Positions 1 to 6,987 of a stretch of 10,549 bases of DNA are shown in pieces (the first letter of the stretch is position 1; every line of letters starts with the position of its first letter). Source of the DNA: DATLYH01 sp035575035 (GTDB taxonomy: Bacteria > Planctomycetota > Planctomycetia > Gemmatales > Gemmataceae); contig DATLYH010000104.1 in the NCBI GenBank assembly GCA_035575035.1, positions 1 to 10,549 of the forward strand, in the 5' to 3' direction. Both the position numbers and the translations under genes were made by a program. The notes under the pieces are model-generated. The model ran no database searches and had not been told where the DNA came from. It saw nothing but the letters and a program-made list of their open reading frames with translations.

Positions 1-189
1 CTGGCCGGCCGCGAGGGTGAGGGTGCCGCTGGTGGCGGTATAGTCCGACGGCGCCGTCGCCGTGCCGTTGGCGGTAGCAAATTGCACCGTGATCGGCTGG
101 CTGCTGGGGTTGCTCAGACTGACGGTGAAGACAAACGGCGTCGTGCCGCTGTTCCCCTCGTTGGCCGAGACATCGTTGATGGTGATGCC
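1..189 (-). repeat. Calx-beta repeat 3 of the modular protein (cut by window edge)
   Basis: This is residues 973-1035, the first part of a third Calx-beta unit. It contains NEGNSGTTPFVFTVSLSN, VQFATANGTATA and SDYTATSGTLTLAAGQ. The 36-residue core 983-1018 (bases 52-159) is about three-quarters identical to repeat 1. Further repeats probably follow beyond the left edge. Confidence 0.75.
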
Positions 190-3105
190 CGGCGTCGGAT
201 CATCATCGACGATGGTCAAGACGGCGGTGTTCGGGGTGCCGAGGGTGGCGCCGCCAGTGGGGCCGGTGAGGGCCAGGTTGACCGTCTCGTCGGACTCGTC
301 GATGTTGTCGTTGATGATCGGGATGGTGACAGTGGCGACGGTCTGGCCAGCGCTGAAGCTGACGGTGGTCGTCGTCGCGGTGAAGTCCACCCCCGCGGTG
401 GCGGTGCCGCCGCTGCTGGCAAAGGTGACGGCAATGGCGCCGTCGCTGCCGCCAGTGCGGGTGAGGGTCACCGTGGCGCTGCCGGCGTTCTCGTTCACCG
501 AGTAGGTCGCCGCGCTGAACTGCAACTGCCCCGGCGTGGCGGCGGTGCCGATCGTGACGCCACCATCGACACCGGGGTCGTTGTCGGCGTCAGTTGGTGG
601 TGGAAATACCGCGGCGGGATCATCATTAATTGAGGTTCGCTGAGGGAAACCGGAGAATTGCGGCACGAGGTTGACGGCCGCTCTACCGTCCGGGGCGGTC
701 GCATTGACCGTGAAATTCAGGAGCAGCATCACCCCGGATCCTCCCTCGGGGATCAGGGGGGGATTATTCACGTCAATGAGGATAGCGAGTTGATCGGCTG
801 GACGGCCGGACGCCAAACTGGGGGTTAGCCCAGCGCTGGCGAACGGGCCGCTGGTTGGTGCCATGGCGTTCACGAAAGTGAGACGGCTGGTGTCGAACCG
901 AATGTTGAGAAAGGCACCCAGGAACTCAAACTGTGGCGGTTCACCAGCCCGGCGATTGTACGTGAAGGTGATGGGTACTTGCACCGGTTGGCCCCGCGTG
1001 CCCGTGACGTTCCCGATGGTAAGCTGGGGGTCGGGCACACCGGTCACGGGCGGAGGGGTCCCAGGCAGAGGCGGGATCTCCGGCCGGTCGCTCGGACCGC
1101 CCAGGATTTCCTGGCGCAAGCGGGTGACGTCGACGGCACCCAGGGAGCCGTTGTTGTCAATGTCGGCGATCAGGGTGGGGTCGGCCAACTGGTAAGCACT
1201 GAAGCCACTGTTGGTCCCGAGAATCACCTGGCGCAGACGAGTCACATCCACGGCCCCATAGGATTGATTGCCGTCGGTTTCACCCAGGAAGGCGGCGACG
1301 TGGATGCCGTCGTCGTCCACCGAGTCCAGCTCTTCCAGCCGGTTGGTCGAGGAGAAGACGGCCAGGTTGCTGATATCCAGGATTTGTTTGGACGCATAGG
1401 GGGCGTTGCCCGGCACCGTGGCGGTGAACCGGCCCAGGATGATCGGCGTGGTGCTGGCGCTGAGCTGCTGCCCGGCGGGGGCGGTCACCTGGATGGTGGC
1501 GGTGCCTCCGGTGACGTTGATCGTTCGCGTGCCGTTGATGCCCGGTTCGACGGTGAAGTCGGTGATGCTCAACAGCGCCGGGTTAAAGCGCAGCACAAAG
1601 TTGATCTGGCCAACGCCGGCGCCCCGGCTGATGGTGAGCGGGATGCCCGTAGAGGCGCCCGTGCTGGGCACGTCAACCGGCTGCCCGCCGCCGCGCACAA
1701 AGTCGGGGATGGTGAGCACGACCGGCTGCGGTGCCGTCGGCGGCAGGCTGGGGACGAGGAAGTTCCAGACGAAATTGCCGCCCGCGGTGTTGTTGGCGTC
1801 GCCGTCCAGGGCGTTGCCCGCGGTGTCCCGGACGCCGTTGGCGGCGTCGCTGCGGAGGGTGACCTGGTAGTTCCCCGCGGTCAGCACGCCGGATGGAGTG
1901 GGCGTGGTGGGCGTGGCAGGGGGGCGGTTGGTGGCGATGAACCGGAACCCCCGGTTGTCCGCGTCCATCACGATGGAGCCGGCCACCGCTCCGGCAGGCC
2001 CCGTGACTGTGACGTCCGACGGCCCCAACACCCCGCCCTGGTCATACAGGTTCAGGACGTTGGTATCAACTGCACGATTGAAGCGGACGGCGAAGCCGGT
2101 GCTGGTGGCCACGTGCTGGGTCACCTGGAAGGTTGGGGCCGGTGCTCCGTTTTGCACCGTGATACTGCCGTCGCTGGCGTCGTTGCTCGCGTCGGTCGGC
2201 GCCGGGTCGTCGTTGAGGATCGTCCCGGTGCCGGTGGGACGGCTGATGGTGCCGCTGCTGGCATTGCTCAGGTTAACGGTGAAAGTCTCGTCCGATTCGA
2301 CCGTGGTATCACCGAACACCGGGACCGTGATGATCTGCCGGGTCACGCCTGGGGCGAAAGTGAGGGTGCCGCTGGTGGCGCCGTAGTCGGCGGGGGCGGC
2401 CGTGCCCGCCGTGGCCGTCCCGTTGGCGGTGGCGAACTGCACCGTCACTTGCGAGGTGGAGGCGCTGGGCAGGCTGACGGTAAAGAGGAAGGCGGTGGTG
2501 CCGCTGTTCCCTTCCAGTTGGCGCACGTCGCTGACGGCGATGCCGGTCTGCGAACCCAGCGGAGGGTTCTCGTATTCCAGGCCGGTGGTGGTGATCTGGG
2601 AGCCGTCCCGCGGGTCGATCTTCTCCATCAGGTTGATGAAGGCCGGACCATCCACGGCGCCGGCCCGGACCCGGAAGTTGATCTGCAAGATGCTGCCCGC
2701 ACCCCGGCCGGTGATCGGGCCGGCGGTCCGCCCCAGGCCGACACGGATGGCACCGGGGATCGGCGGGCTGGCACTAGGAGCCGGATTGGTGTTGGCCAGG
2801 AAGACATCGAAGTCCGAGGTCAGCGTGCCCTTCTGGACCGGCGGGTTCGGGCCGTCGGTCACCAACTCCAGCCGGGTGGTGTCGTAGGAGATGGCCACGT
2901 CGGCGGCGACAAGGCCTTCGGAATCGTCCAGGTTGACCGGCACCAGGACTTCCTGCCCCGGGCTGCGGATGATGCCCGTGGGGATGCTGAGCCGGGCGAG
3001 CAATTCCCGCTTTTCCAGGAGCTCGAGCGTGGGGCGGAATCCCTTGGCAGAAGCGCGGCGGGATGACGGACGGCCGAACCGCAAGCCGAACAAACTCCAC
3101 GTCAT
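1..3105 (-). CDS. Large modular surface/secreted protein with cohesin-like, Calx-beta and dockerin-like domains (partial, C-terminus beyond window)
   Basis: An uninterrupted minus-strand frame of 1035 codons runs from an ATG at 3105-3103 to the window edge. A GAGGAG ribosome site at 3114-3119 lies 8 nt upstream and fixes the start. The N-terminus is Arg-rich and carries LELLEKRELLA (residues 27-37), which matches the planctomycete LEPR-XLL-type motif of exported proteins; there is no classical signal peptide. Modules in order: cohesin-like (about 39-185), Calx-beta (186-300, ending in the usual NDD), an Ig-like domain of the Big_5/SwmB kind (about 318-450), second cohesin-like (460-600), a two-repeat dockerin-like domain (605-670), third cohesin-like (693-825), Calx-beta (855-968) and the start of another Calx-beta (973 onward). 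Asp/Asn-rich loops suggest calcium binding. Composition is Thr/Ser/Gly-rich with few Cys or Lys, typical of extracellular proteins. A role in adhesion, envelope structure or matrix assembly is inference; no catalytic domain is visible in this part. Confidence 0.9.
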   Translation of the reverse strand, partial: MTWSLFGLRFGRPSSRRASAKGFRPTLELLEKRELLARLSIPTGIIRSPGQEVLVPVNLDDSEGLVAADVAISYDTTRLELVTDGPNPPVQKGTLTSDFDVFLANTNPAPSASPPIPGAIRVGLGRTAGPITGRGAGSILQINFRVRAGAVDGPAFINLMEKIDPRDGSQITTTGLEYENPPLGSQTGIAVSDVRQLEGNSGTTAFLFTVSLPSASTSQVTVQFATANGTATAGTAAPADYGATSGTLTFAPGVTRQIITVPVFGDTTVESDETFTVNLSNASSGTISRPTGTGTILNDDPAPTDASNDASDGSITVQNGAPAPTFQVTQHVATSTGFAVRFNRAVDTNVLNLYDQGGVLGPSDVTVTGPAGAVAGSIVMDADNRGFRFIATNRPPATPTTPTPSGVLTAGNYQVTLRSDAANGVRDTAGNALDGDANNTAGGNFVWNFLVPSLPPTAPQPVVLTIPDFVRGGGQPVDVPSTGASTGIPLTISRGAGVGQINFVLRFNPALLSITDFTVEPGINGTRTINVTGGTATIQVTAPAGQQLSASTTPIILGRFTATVPGNAPYASKQILDISNLAVFSSTNRLEELDSVDDDGIHVAAFLGETDGNQSYGAVDVTRLRQVILGTNSGFSAYQLADPTLIADIDNNGSLGAVDVTRLRQEILGGPSDRPEIPPLPGTPPPVTGVPDPQLTIGNVTGTRGQPVQVPITFTYNRRAGEPPQFEFLGAFLNIRFDTSRLTFVNAMAPTSGPFASAGLTPSLASGRPADQLAILIDVNNPPLIPEGGSGVMLLLNFTVNATAPDGRAAVNLVPQFSGFPQRTSINDDPAAVFPPPTDADNDPGVDGGVTIGTAATPGQLQFSAATYSVNENAGSATVTLTRTGGSDGAIAVTFASSGGTATAGVDFTATTTTVSFSAGQTVATVTIPIINDNIDESDETVNLALTGPTGGATLGTPNTAVLTIVDDDPTPGITINDVSANEGNSGTTPFVFTVSLSNPSSQPITVQFATANGTATAPSDYTATSGTLTLAAGQ
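202..543 (-). repeat. Calx-beta repeat 2 of the modular protein
   Basis: This is residues 855-968. Hallmarks are FSAATYSVNENAGSATVTLTR, GTATAGVDFTAT, VTIPIINDNIDESDETVNL and the terminal IVDDD. It is more diverged from repeat 1 than repeat 3 is, so it probably represents an older copy or a different Calx-beta subtype. Confidence 0.8.
1096..1293 (-). other. Internal dockerin type I-like domain (two F-hand repeats)
   Basis: This is residues 605-670 of the modular protein. Two copies of a calcium-binding loop plus helix are visible: DGNQSYGAVDVTRLRQVILG (611-630) and DIDNNGSLGAVDVTRLRQ (648-665). The DxDxNGx(4)xD loop and the following VTRLRQ helix are typical of dockerin and dockerin-like repeats. 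Dockerins usually sit at a protein's end, but here the pair lies between two cohesin-like domains of the same chain. It may be a calcium-stabilised linker, or it may pair with cohesin-like domains in cis or in trans. The sequence cannot tell which. Confidence 0.75.
2206..2550 (-). repeat. Calx-beta repeat 1 of the modular protein
   Basis: This is residues 186-300. It begins with an acidic strand (ISDVRQLEGNSGTT-like), contains VQFATANGTATA and a DY-x-TSGTLTF segment, and closes with the VESDETFTVNLS ... ILNDD strand typical of Calx-beta motifs. A 36-residue core (198-233, bases 2407-2514) matches the third repeat near the window's left edge at 27 of 36 positions, which points to duplication within the gene. 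Confidence 0.8.
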
Positions 3106-3307
3106 GAGAGAAACTCCTCTGTACCTGGATGGGCAACGAAGGCGCAGCAGGTCAACTCACCGTTGTTTTCGGACACCCGGTCCGACGGGCCGCGCAACGG
3201 CGGCGATCAACACTCCCAAGGGATCGTGTCCCCTTCCCGGTGGGGAGGTATGATGTGACGGCAAGGCACCAAGCCAAGCGGGCAACGCGGGTCAAGATTC
3301 GACGGCG

Positions 3308-3336
3308 AATGTAACGGCTCAGAACCTGGATTGCAA
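3308..3336 (-). promoter_or_regulatory. Candidate sigma-70 promoter with UP-like tract for the modular protein
   Basis: On the minus strand a TTGCAA box (3331-3336) is followed after exactly 17 nt by TACATT (3308-3313). Immediately upstream of the -35 box (plus-strand 3337-3366) is the most AT-rich tract of the region, AAAAAAGAAAAATTT on the minus strand, like an UP element. Transcription would begin near 3300, giving an untranslated leader of roughly 195 nt before the ATG at 3105. The -35 box is an imperfect match. Confidence 0.4.
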
Positions 3337-3370
3337 GCATACAAATGGCAAATTTTTCTTTTTTGTCGGT

Positions 3371-3412
3371 CCCATCGCGGACGCTTTCAGAGCCTGGGGC
3401 GTCCGCGACGGG
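3371..3412. repeat. 14-bp inverted repeat (hairpin) next to the nested repeat element
   Basis: CCCATCGCGGACGC (3371-3384) pairs with GCGTCCGCGACGGG (3399-3412) across a 14-nt loop, with one mismatch. A degenerate third copy of the arm, CATCGCAGACGCT, occurs at about 3628-3640 beyond the GC-rich repeat, so the arms also frame that element. On neither strand is the hairpin followed by a T-run, so it does not look like an intrinsic terminator. Confidence 0.6.
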
Positions 3413-3431
3413 AAAGTGTCCGGGGTAGCCG

Positions 3432-3625
3432 CCCCCCTCACCCTTACCCTCTCCCCCCTGTGGGGGGAGAGGGGAGAAGAACGCGCTCCCCACTTTTTCT
3501 CCCTCTCCCTCGAAGCGGGGCGAGAGAAGAAGAGTGGTTCCCCTCGCCCCCGCTTCGGGGGCAAGGGGAGAAGATGGTTCCCCTCGCCCCCGCTTCGGGG
3601 GAGAGGGGTTAGGGGTGAGGGGCAG
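3432..3625. repeat. Nested GC-rich inverted/direct repeat element in the divergent intergenic region
   Basis: The left end (3432-3458, CCCCTCACCCTTACCCTCTC-like) is the imperfect reverse complement of the right end (about 3597-3625, GAGGGGTTAGGGGTGAGGGG-like). Inside, a 27-bp segment starting TGGTTCCCCTCGCCCCC occurs twice without change at 3535-3561 and 3575-3601, a 40-bp period, and each copy contains the small hairpin GCCCCCGCTTCGGGGGC or its near form. Such CCCCTCACCC...GGGGAGAGGGG sequences resemble dispersed repeats of high-GC genomes. No transposase is present and no target duplication is obvious. It lies between two divergent genes. The long frames reading through it are low-complexity artefacts. 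Confidence 0.7.
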
Positions 3626-3753
3626 GGCATCGCAGACGCTCCGCCCCGGCCACTCAACGGGGCTCGCTTCTTCATACGCAGCTCCCCCAGAGACGTGACG
3701 CGCAGACTCTCCTCGGTCCGCCCGTACCGAACCGCACCAAGGCGAACCGATCC

Positions 3754-3782
3754 TTGACCGCCCGCTCGCCGGCCGGTACTCT
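3754..3782 (+). promoter_or_regulatory. Candidate sigma-70 promoter for the MFS transporter
   Basis: TTGACC (3754-3759) is followed after exactly 17 nt by TACTCT (3777-3782). Initiation would fall near 3789, about 35 nt before the transporter's ATG. The -35 box matches the consensus at five of six positions; the -10 box is weak at three of six. Confidence 0.4.
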
Positions 3783-3824
3783 GGCACTGGCCCGCAAGAT
3801 CAATCCCACCTGTCGAGCCGTTTC

Positions 3825-5285
3825 ATGAACAAGCCGCTCTCCCTTACCGCTGAGGCCCAGGCCACCCGGGTTCGCTATGGCGTGCTCGCCTGGGTCTGCT
3901 CGCTGTCGATGCTCACCTACATCGACCGTGTCGCCATCAAGAGCGTCCGTCCCGAAATGCAGGGGGAACTCGGCCTGAGCAACGAGCAGTTCGCCTACAT
4001 CTTCGCCGCCTTCGGGCTGGCCTACGCTCTGTTCGAAGTGCCCAGCGGCTGGCTGGGGGACCGCATCGGGCCGCGCAAGGTGCTGGCCCGGATCGTGTTC
4101 GCCTGGTCGCTGTTTACCGCCCTGACCGGGCTGGTCTGGAACTTCGCCTGGCTGAACACCGGCATCCGGGTGACGCTTCCCTTCTCCGGGATCGAGGCGG
4201 TGCTCTTTGACGCCTTCATCCTGTTGGTACTGGTGCGTTTCCTCTTCGGCATGGGCGAGGCGGGGGCGTACCCCAACATCGCCCGGGCGATGAAAAGCTG
4301 GTTCCCCTACCGGCAGCGCGGCCTGGGGCAGGGACTGCTGTGGACGTTCGGCCGGTGGGGCGGGGCGATCTCGCCGCTGCTGGTCGTGCTGATCTCGCAG
4401 GTGGTCGGCTGGCGTGGGGCGTTCGTGTTCTTTGGCGTGGTGGGAGTGGTCTGGGTGGTTTTCTTCTACCTCTGGTTCCGCGACACGCCGCGCGAACACC
4501 CCGGCGTCAACGCCGCGGAGTTGGCCCTGATCGAGCAGGGCAACGGCTCCACCGGCCGGCTGCCGCCCTTGTCGTGGCGGACCCTCCTGGCCAGCCCGAC
4601 GCTGTGGCTGCTGTGCCTGATGTACGTGTGCAGCAATGCCGGCTGGTCGTTCTTCATCACCTGGGACGTGGCCTACTTCCAGAAAAAGCTGCACCTGTCC
4701 GGTCTGGAGCTGGGTTTGGCGTCGGGGGCGCCGCTGTTCTTTGGCGGGGTGGCCTGCTTCCTGGGCGGCTTCCTGACCGACCGGCAAGTGCGTGTCTGGG
4801 GCCGGCGCTGGGGGCGGACGCTGCAGGGCGCCGCCGCTTACTTCGTCGGCGGGCTGCTTTTCCTGCTCGCCTTCTTGCTGACCCACCTTCTCAGTGGGAA
4901 CCTGGCCGACGGCTCCGGCTGGCTGGTTGTCTTGCTGACTTTCCTGGCGGTGCTGGCCTTGTGCTTGGCGTCATTCGCCAAGGACTTCGCCATGGCAGTG
5001 AGCTGGTCCACCTGCATTGACATCGGCCACCGCTACTCCGGCACCGTGTCTGGTTTCATGAACATGGTGGGGAACCTGGGCACGCCGGTCACCTCGTTCA
5101 TGGTGCCGTGGCTGGCCAGCCGGGCGGGCCCCGGGGAGGAGGCCAACTGGAGCATCGCCCTGATCTACTCCGGCTGCATGTTCTTAATCTCGGCGGCCTG
5201 CTGGCTGTTCATCAACCCGCGTCGGGTCATCGTTTACGCGCCCGCGGACAAGGAGCGCCTGCGCCGCGAAGGGGCGCTGGAGTAA
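3825..5285 (+). CDS. MFS transporter, anion:cation symporter (ACS)-type
   Basis: This 486-residue inner-membrane protein has about twelve hydrophobic segments, the usual size and topology for the major facilitator superfamily. Family signatures are LTYIDRVAIKSVRPEM at the end of TM1 (30-45), GWLGDRIGPRKVL (75-87, the loop 2-3 motif), RFLFGMGEAGAYP (138-150) and the NIARAMKSWFPYRQRG segment (151-166). Together they match the ACS family, whose members import organic anions such as hexuronates, glucarate and related sugar acids with protons. The substrate cannot be read from the sequence. Residues about 108-126 form an extra loop between TM3 and TM4. The ATG at 3825 has no clear Shine-Dalgarno sequence, but residues just after it fit the family's short cytoplasmic N-tail, and a candidate promoter lies about 35 nt upstream. 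The stop is TAA. Confidence 0.9.
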   Translation: MNKPLSLTAEAQATRVRYGVLAWVCSLSMLTYIDRVAIKSVRPEMQGELGLSNEQFAYIFAAFGLAYALFEVPSGWLGDRIGPRKVLARIVFAWSLFTALTGLVWNFAWLNTGIRVTLPFSGIEAVLFDAFILLVLVRFLFGMGEAGAYPNIARAMKSWFPYRQRGLGQGLLWTFGRWGGAISPLLVVLISQVVGWRGAFVFFGVVGVVWVVFFYLWFRDTPREHPGVNAAELALIEQGNGSTGRLPPLSWRTLLASPTLWLLCLMYVCSNAGWSFFITWDVAYFQKKLHLSGLELGLASGAPLFFGGVACFLGGFLTDRQVRVWGRRWGRTLQGAAAYFVGGLLFLLAFLLTHLLSGNLADGSGWLVVLLTFLAVLALCLASFAKDFAMAVSWSTCIDIGHRYSGTVSGFMNMVGNLGTPVTSFMVPWLASRAGPGEEANWSIALIYSGCMFLISAACWLFINPRRVIVYAPADKERLRREGALE

Positions 5286-5290
5286 ATCTC

Positions 5291-5317
5291 CCCAGCCGCC
5301 TGCGGCTCAGCGCTGGG
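5291..5317 (+). terminator. Weak hairpin after the MFS transporter gene
   Basis: CCCAGC (5291-5296) pairs with GCTGGG (5312-5317); alternatively the inner AGCCG/CGGCT stem (5294-5307) forms. It starts 5 nt after the transporter stop. No T-run follows, so termination would have to be factor-dependent or is absent. A new promoter begins at 5344, which agrees with a transcript boundary here. Confidence 0.25.
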
Positions 5318-5343
5318 CCGCCCGCGGCACCGCTGCGTTGTCC

Positions 5344-5373
5344 TTGACAGACGCGCGCCGCCGTTGCCACAAT
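5344..5373 (+). promoter_or_regulatory. Candidate sigma-70 promoter for the aldehyde dehydrogenase
   Basis: A perfect TTGACA (5344-5349) is followed after 18 nt by CACAAT (5368-5373), which matches four of six -10 consensus positions. Initiation near 5380 would give a leader of about 70 nt ending in the GGAGG ribosome site at 5437-5441. Confidence 0.5.
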
Positions 5374-5449
5374 TCAATCCGTACCAGGGTCGGGAGGGAA
5401 CCGGCCCTCCTCCCCCCTTCTTCCGCCTGTTCCACCGGAGGACGATCTC

Positions 5450-6937
5450 ATGGCCACCGCAACCGCTTCCAGACCTCGCACGGTCAAGCCGCCCAAGGTC
5501 AAGGACCAGCCGATGTTCATCGGCGGCAAGTGGGTCGATAGCGTCTCGGGCAAGACCTTCCCCACGATCAACCCGGCCACCGGCGAGACCATCTGCCAGG
5601 TCGCCGAGGGGGACAAGGCCGACATCGACCTGGCGGTCAAGGCCGCCCGCAAGGCGTTCGAGGAAGGGCCCTGGCCGAAGATGAGCGCCAGCGAGCGCGG
5701 CCGGCTGCTCCACAAACTGGCCGATCTCATTGAACAAAACCAGGAGGAGCTGGCCGCCCTGGAGACGCTCGACAACGGCAAGCCCTACACCGACTCGCTC
5801 ACCATCGACTTGCCATTGACCATCAAGTGCTACCGCTACTATGCCGGCTGGGCTGACAAGATTCACGGCAAAACCATCCCGGTCGAGGGGCCGTACTTCT
5901 GCTACACGCGCCACGAGCCGGTCGGCGTGGTCGGCCAGATCATCCCGTGGAACTTCCCGCTCTTGATGCAGGCGTGGAAGTGGGGTCCGGCCCTGGCCAC
6001 CGGCTGCACCGTGGTGCTCAAGCCGGCCGAGCAAACGCCGCTGACCGCCTTGCGTGTCGCCGCTTTGGCCCAGGAGGCCGGCTTCCCCGACGGCGTGATC
6101 AACGTGGTGCCCGGCTACGGCCCGACCGCCGGCGCCGCCCTCGCCAGCCACATGGACGTGGACAAGGTCGCCTTCACGGGCGAGTACACCACCGGCCAGC
6201 TCGTCATGGAGGCGGCGGCCAAGAGCAACCTCAAGCGCGTCAGCCTGGAGCTGGGCGGCAAGAGCCCCAACATCGTCTTTGCCGACGCCGACCTCGACGC
6301 CGCTATTGAGGGGGCCTACTTCGGCCTGTTCTTCAACCAGGGCCAGTGCTGCTGCGCCGGCAGCCGACTGTTCGTCGAGGAGAAGATCCACGACCAGTTC
6401 GTCGATAAGATGCTGGCAAAGGCGAAGGCCCGCAAGGTCGGCGACCCGTTCGACCCCCAGACGGAGCAGGGGCCGCAGGTCTCGCAGGAGCAGTTTGACA
6501 AGGTCATGAGTTTTATCGAGGCGGGCAAGAAGGAAGGGGCGAAGCTGCTTTGCGGCGGCCGGCGCGTCGGCGACCGGGGCTACTTCATCGAGCCGACCAT
6601 CTTCACCGAGGTCACCGACGACATGAAGATCGCCCGGGACGAGATCTTCGGCCCGGTGATGAACATCCTGAAGTTCAAGGACACCGACGAGGTGCTCCGC
6701 CGCGGCAACCAGACGTACTACGGCCTGGCGGCGGCGGTGTGGACGCGGGACATCACCAAGGCACACCGGCTGGCCAATGGCCTGCGGGCCGGTACGGTCT
6801 GGATCAATTGCTACGACGTCTTCGATGCGGCGGCCCCGTTCGGCGGCTACAAAATGAGCGGTCAGGGCCGCGAACTCGGCGAGTACGCCCTGGAGCTGTA
6901 CACCGAAGTAAAGACGGTCTACGTCAACCTGGCTTAG
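5450..6937 (+). CDS. NAD(P)-dependent aldehyde dehydrogenase, class 1/2 type
   Basis: This cytosolic 495-residue enzyme oxidises an aldehyde to the carboxylic acid; its length is normal for the superfamily. The Rossmann and catalytic motifs are all present: PWNFP (166-170, oxyanion Asn168), LKPAEQTP (190-197, cofactor Lys191), LELGGKSPNI (266-275, general base Glu267), NQGQCCCAGSR (296-306, catalytic thiol Cys301) and EIFGPV (398-403, cofactor Glu398). The NQGQCCCAGSR string is like that of the retinal/acetaldehyde class 1/2 enzymes rather than the betaine or succinate-semialdehyde groups, though the substrate is not determined. One unusual feature is FTGEYTTG (242-249) where FTGSTEVG is normal, at the cofactor pyrophosphate loop. 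The start is secured by GGAGG 8 nt upstream. The enzyme ends 9 nt before a perfect hairpin and converges on the glutamate dehydrogenase. Confidence 0.95.
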   Translation: MATATASRPRTVKPPKVKDQPMFIGGKWVDSVSGKTFPTINPATGETICQVAEGDKADIDLAVKAARKAFEEGPWPKMSASERGRLLHKLADLIEQNQEELAALETLDNGKPYTDSLTIDLPLTIKCYRYYAGWADKIHGKTIPVEGPYFCYTRHEPVGVVGQIIPWNFPLLMQAWKWGPALATGCTVVLKPAEQTPLTALRVAALAQEAGFPDGVINVVPGYGPTAGAALASHMDVDKVAFTGEYTTGQLVMEAAAKSNLKRVSLELGGKSPNIVFADADLDAAIEGAYFGLFFNQGQCCCAGSRLFVEEKIHDQFVDKMLAKAKARKVGDPFDPQTEQGPQVSQEQFDKVMSFIEAGKKEGAKLLCGGRRVGDRGYFIEPTIFTEVTDDMKIARDEIFGPVMNILKFKDTDEVLRRGNQTYYGLAAAVWTRDITKAHRLANGLRAGTVWINCYDVFDAAAPFGGYKMSGQGRELGEYALELYTEVKTVYVNLA

Positions 6938-6945
6938 AGGATAAA

Positions 6946-6987
6946 GTGAGTGGTGAGTGGTGGCCTCACTCACCACTCACCACTCAC
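6946..6987. terminator. Perfect 17-bp hairpin between convergent genes, probable bidirectional terminator
   Basis: GTGAGTGGTGAGTGGTG (6946-6962) is the exact reverse complement of 6971-6987, with an 8-nt loop. Each arm is built from a heptamer repeat (GTGAGTG, or CACTCAC). The right arm overlaps the TGA stop of the glutamate dehydrogenase (6984-6986). On the minus strand the stem is followed directly by TTTATCC, so it resembles an intrinsic terminator for that gene. On the plus strand no T-run follows, so for the aldehyde dehydrogenase it is at best a weak terminator or a 3'-end stabiliser. Confidence 0.65.

Noticed and set aside
979..3066. A 695-codon plus-strand open frame opposite the modular protein gene
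   Set aside because: Its translation is Gly/Arg/Asp-rich without recognisable domains, while the minus strand holds clear cohesin, dockerin and Calx-beta modules. It is an antisense shadow made by high GC at third codon positions.
3432..3625. CRISPR-like array reading of the repeated GC-rich units
   Set aside because: Only two identical 27-bp units occur, with a 13-bp gap that is too short for a spacer. The element is an inverted-repeat structure and no cas gene is nearby.
3152..3787. Open frames of 90-210 codons through the divergent intergenic region
   Set aside because: They run through the GC-rich repeat and translate into Pro/Arg/Gly/Ser low-complexity sequence. They have no supported start or family similarity.
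3672..4886. A 404-codon minus-strand open frame opposite the MFS gene
   Set aside because: Its Gln/Pro/Glu-rich translation has no family features and covers the clear transporter on the other strand.
5234..6976. A 580-codon minus-strand open frame opposite the aldehyde dehydrogenase gene
   Set aside because: It is exactly antisense to a complete aldehyde dehydrogenase with all catalytic residues, and its own translation shows no family motif.
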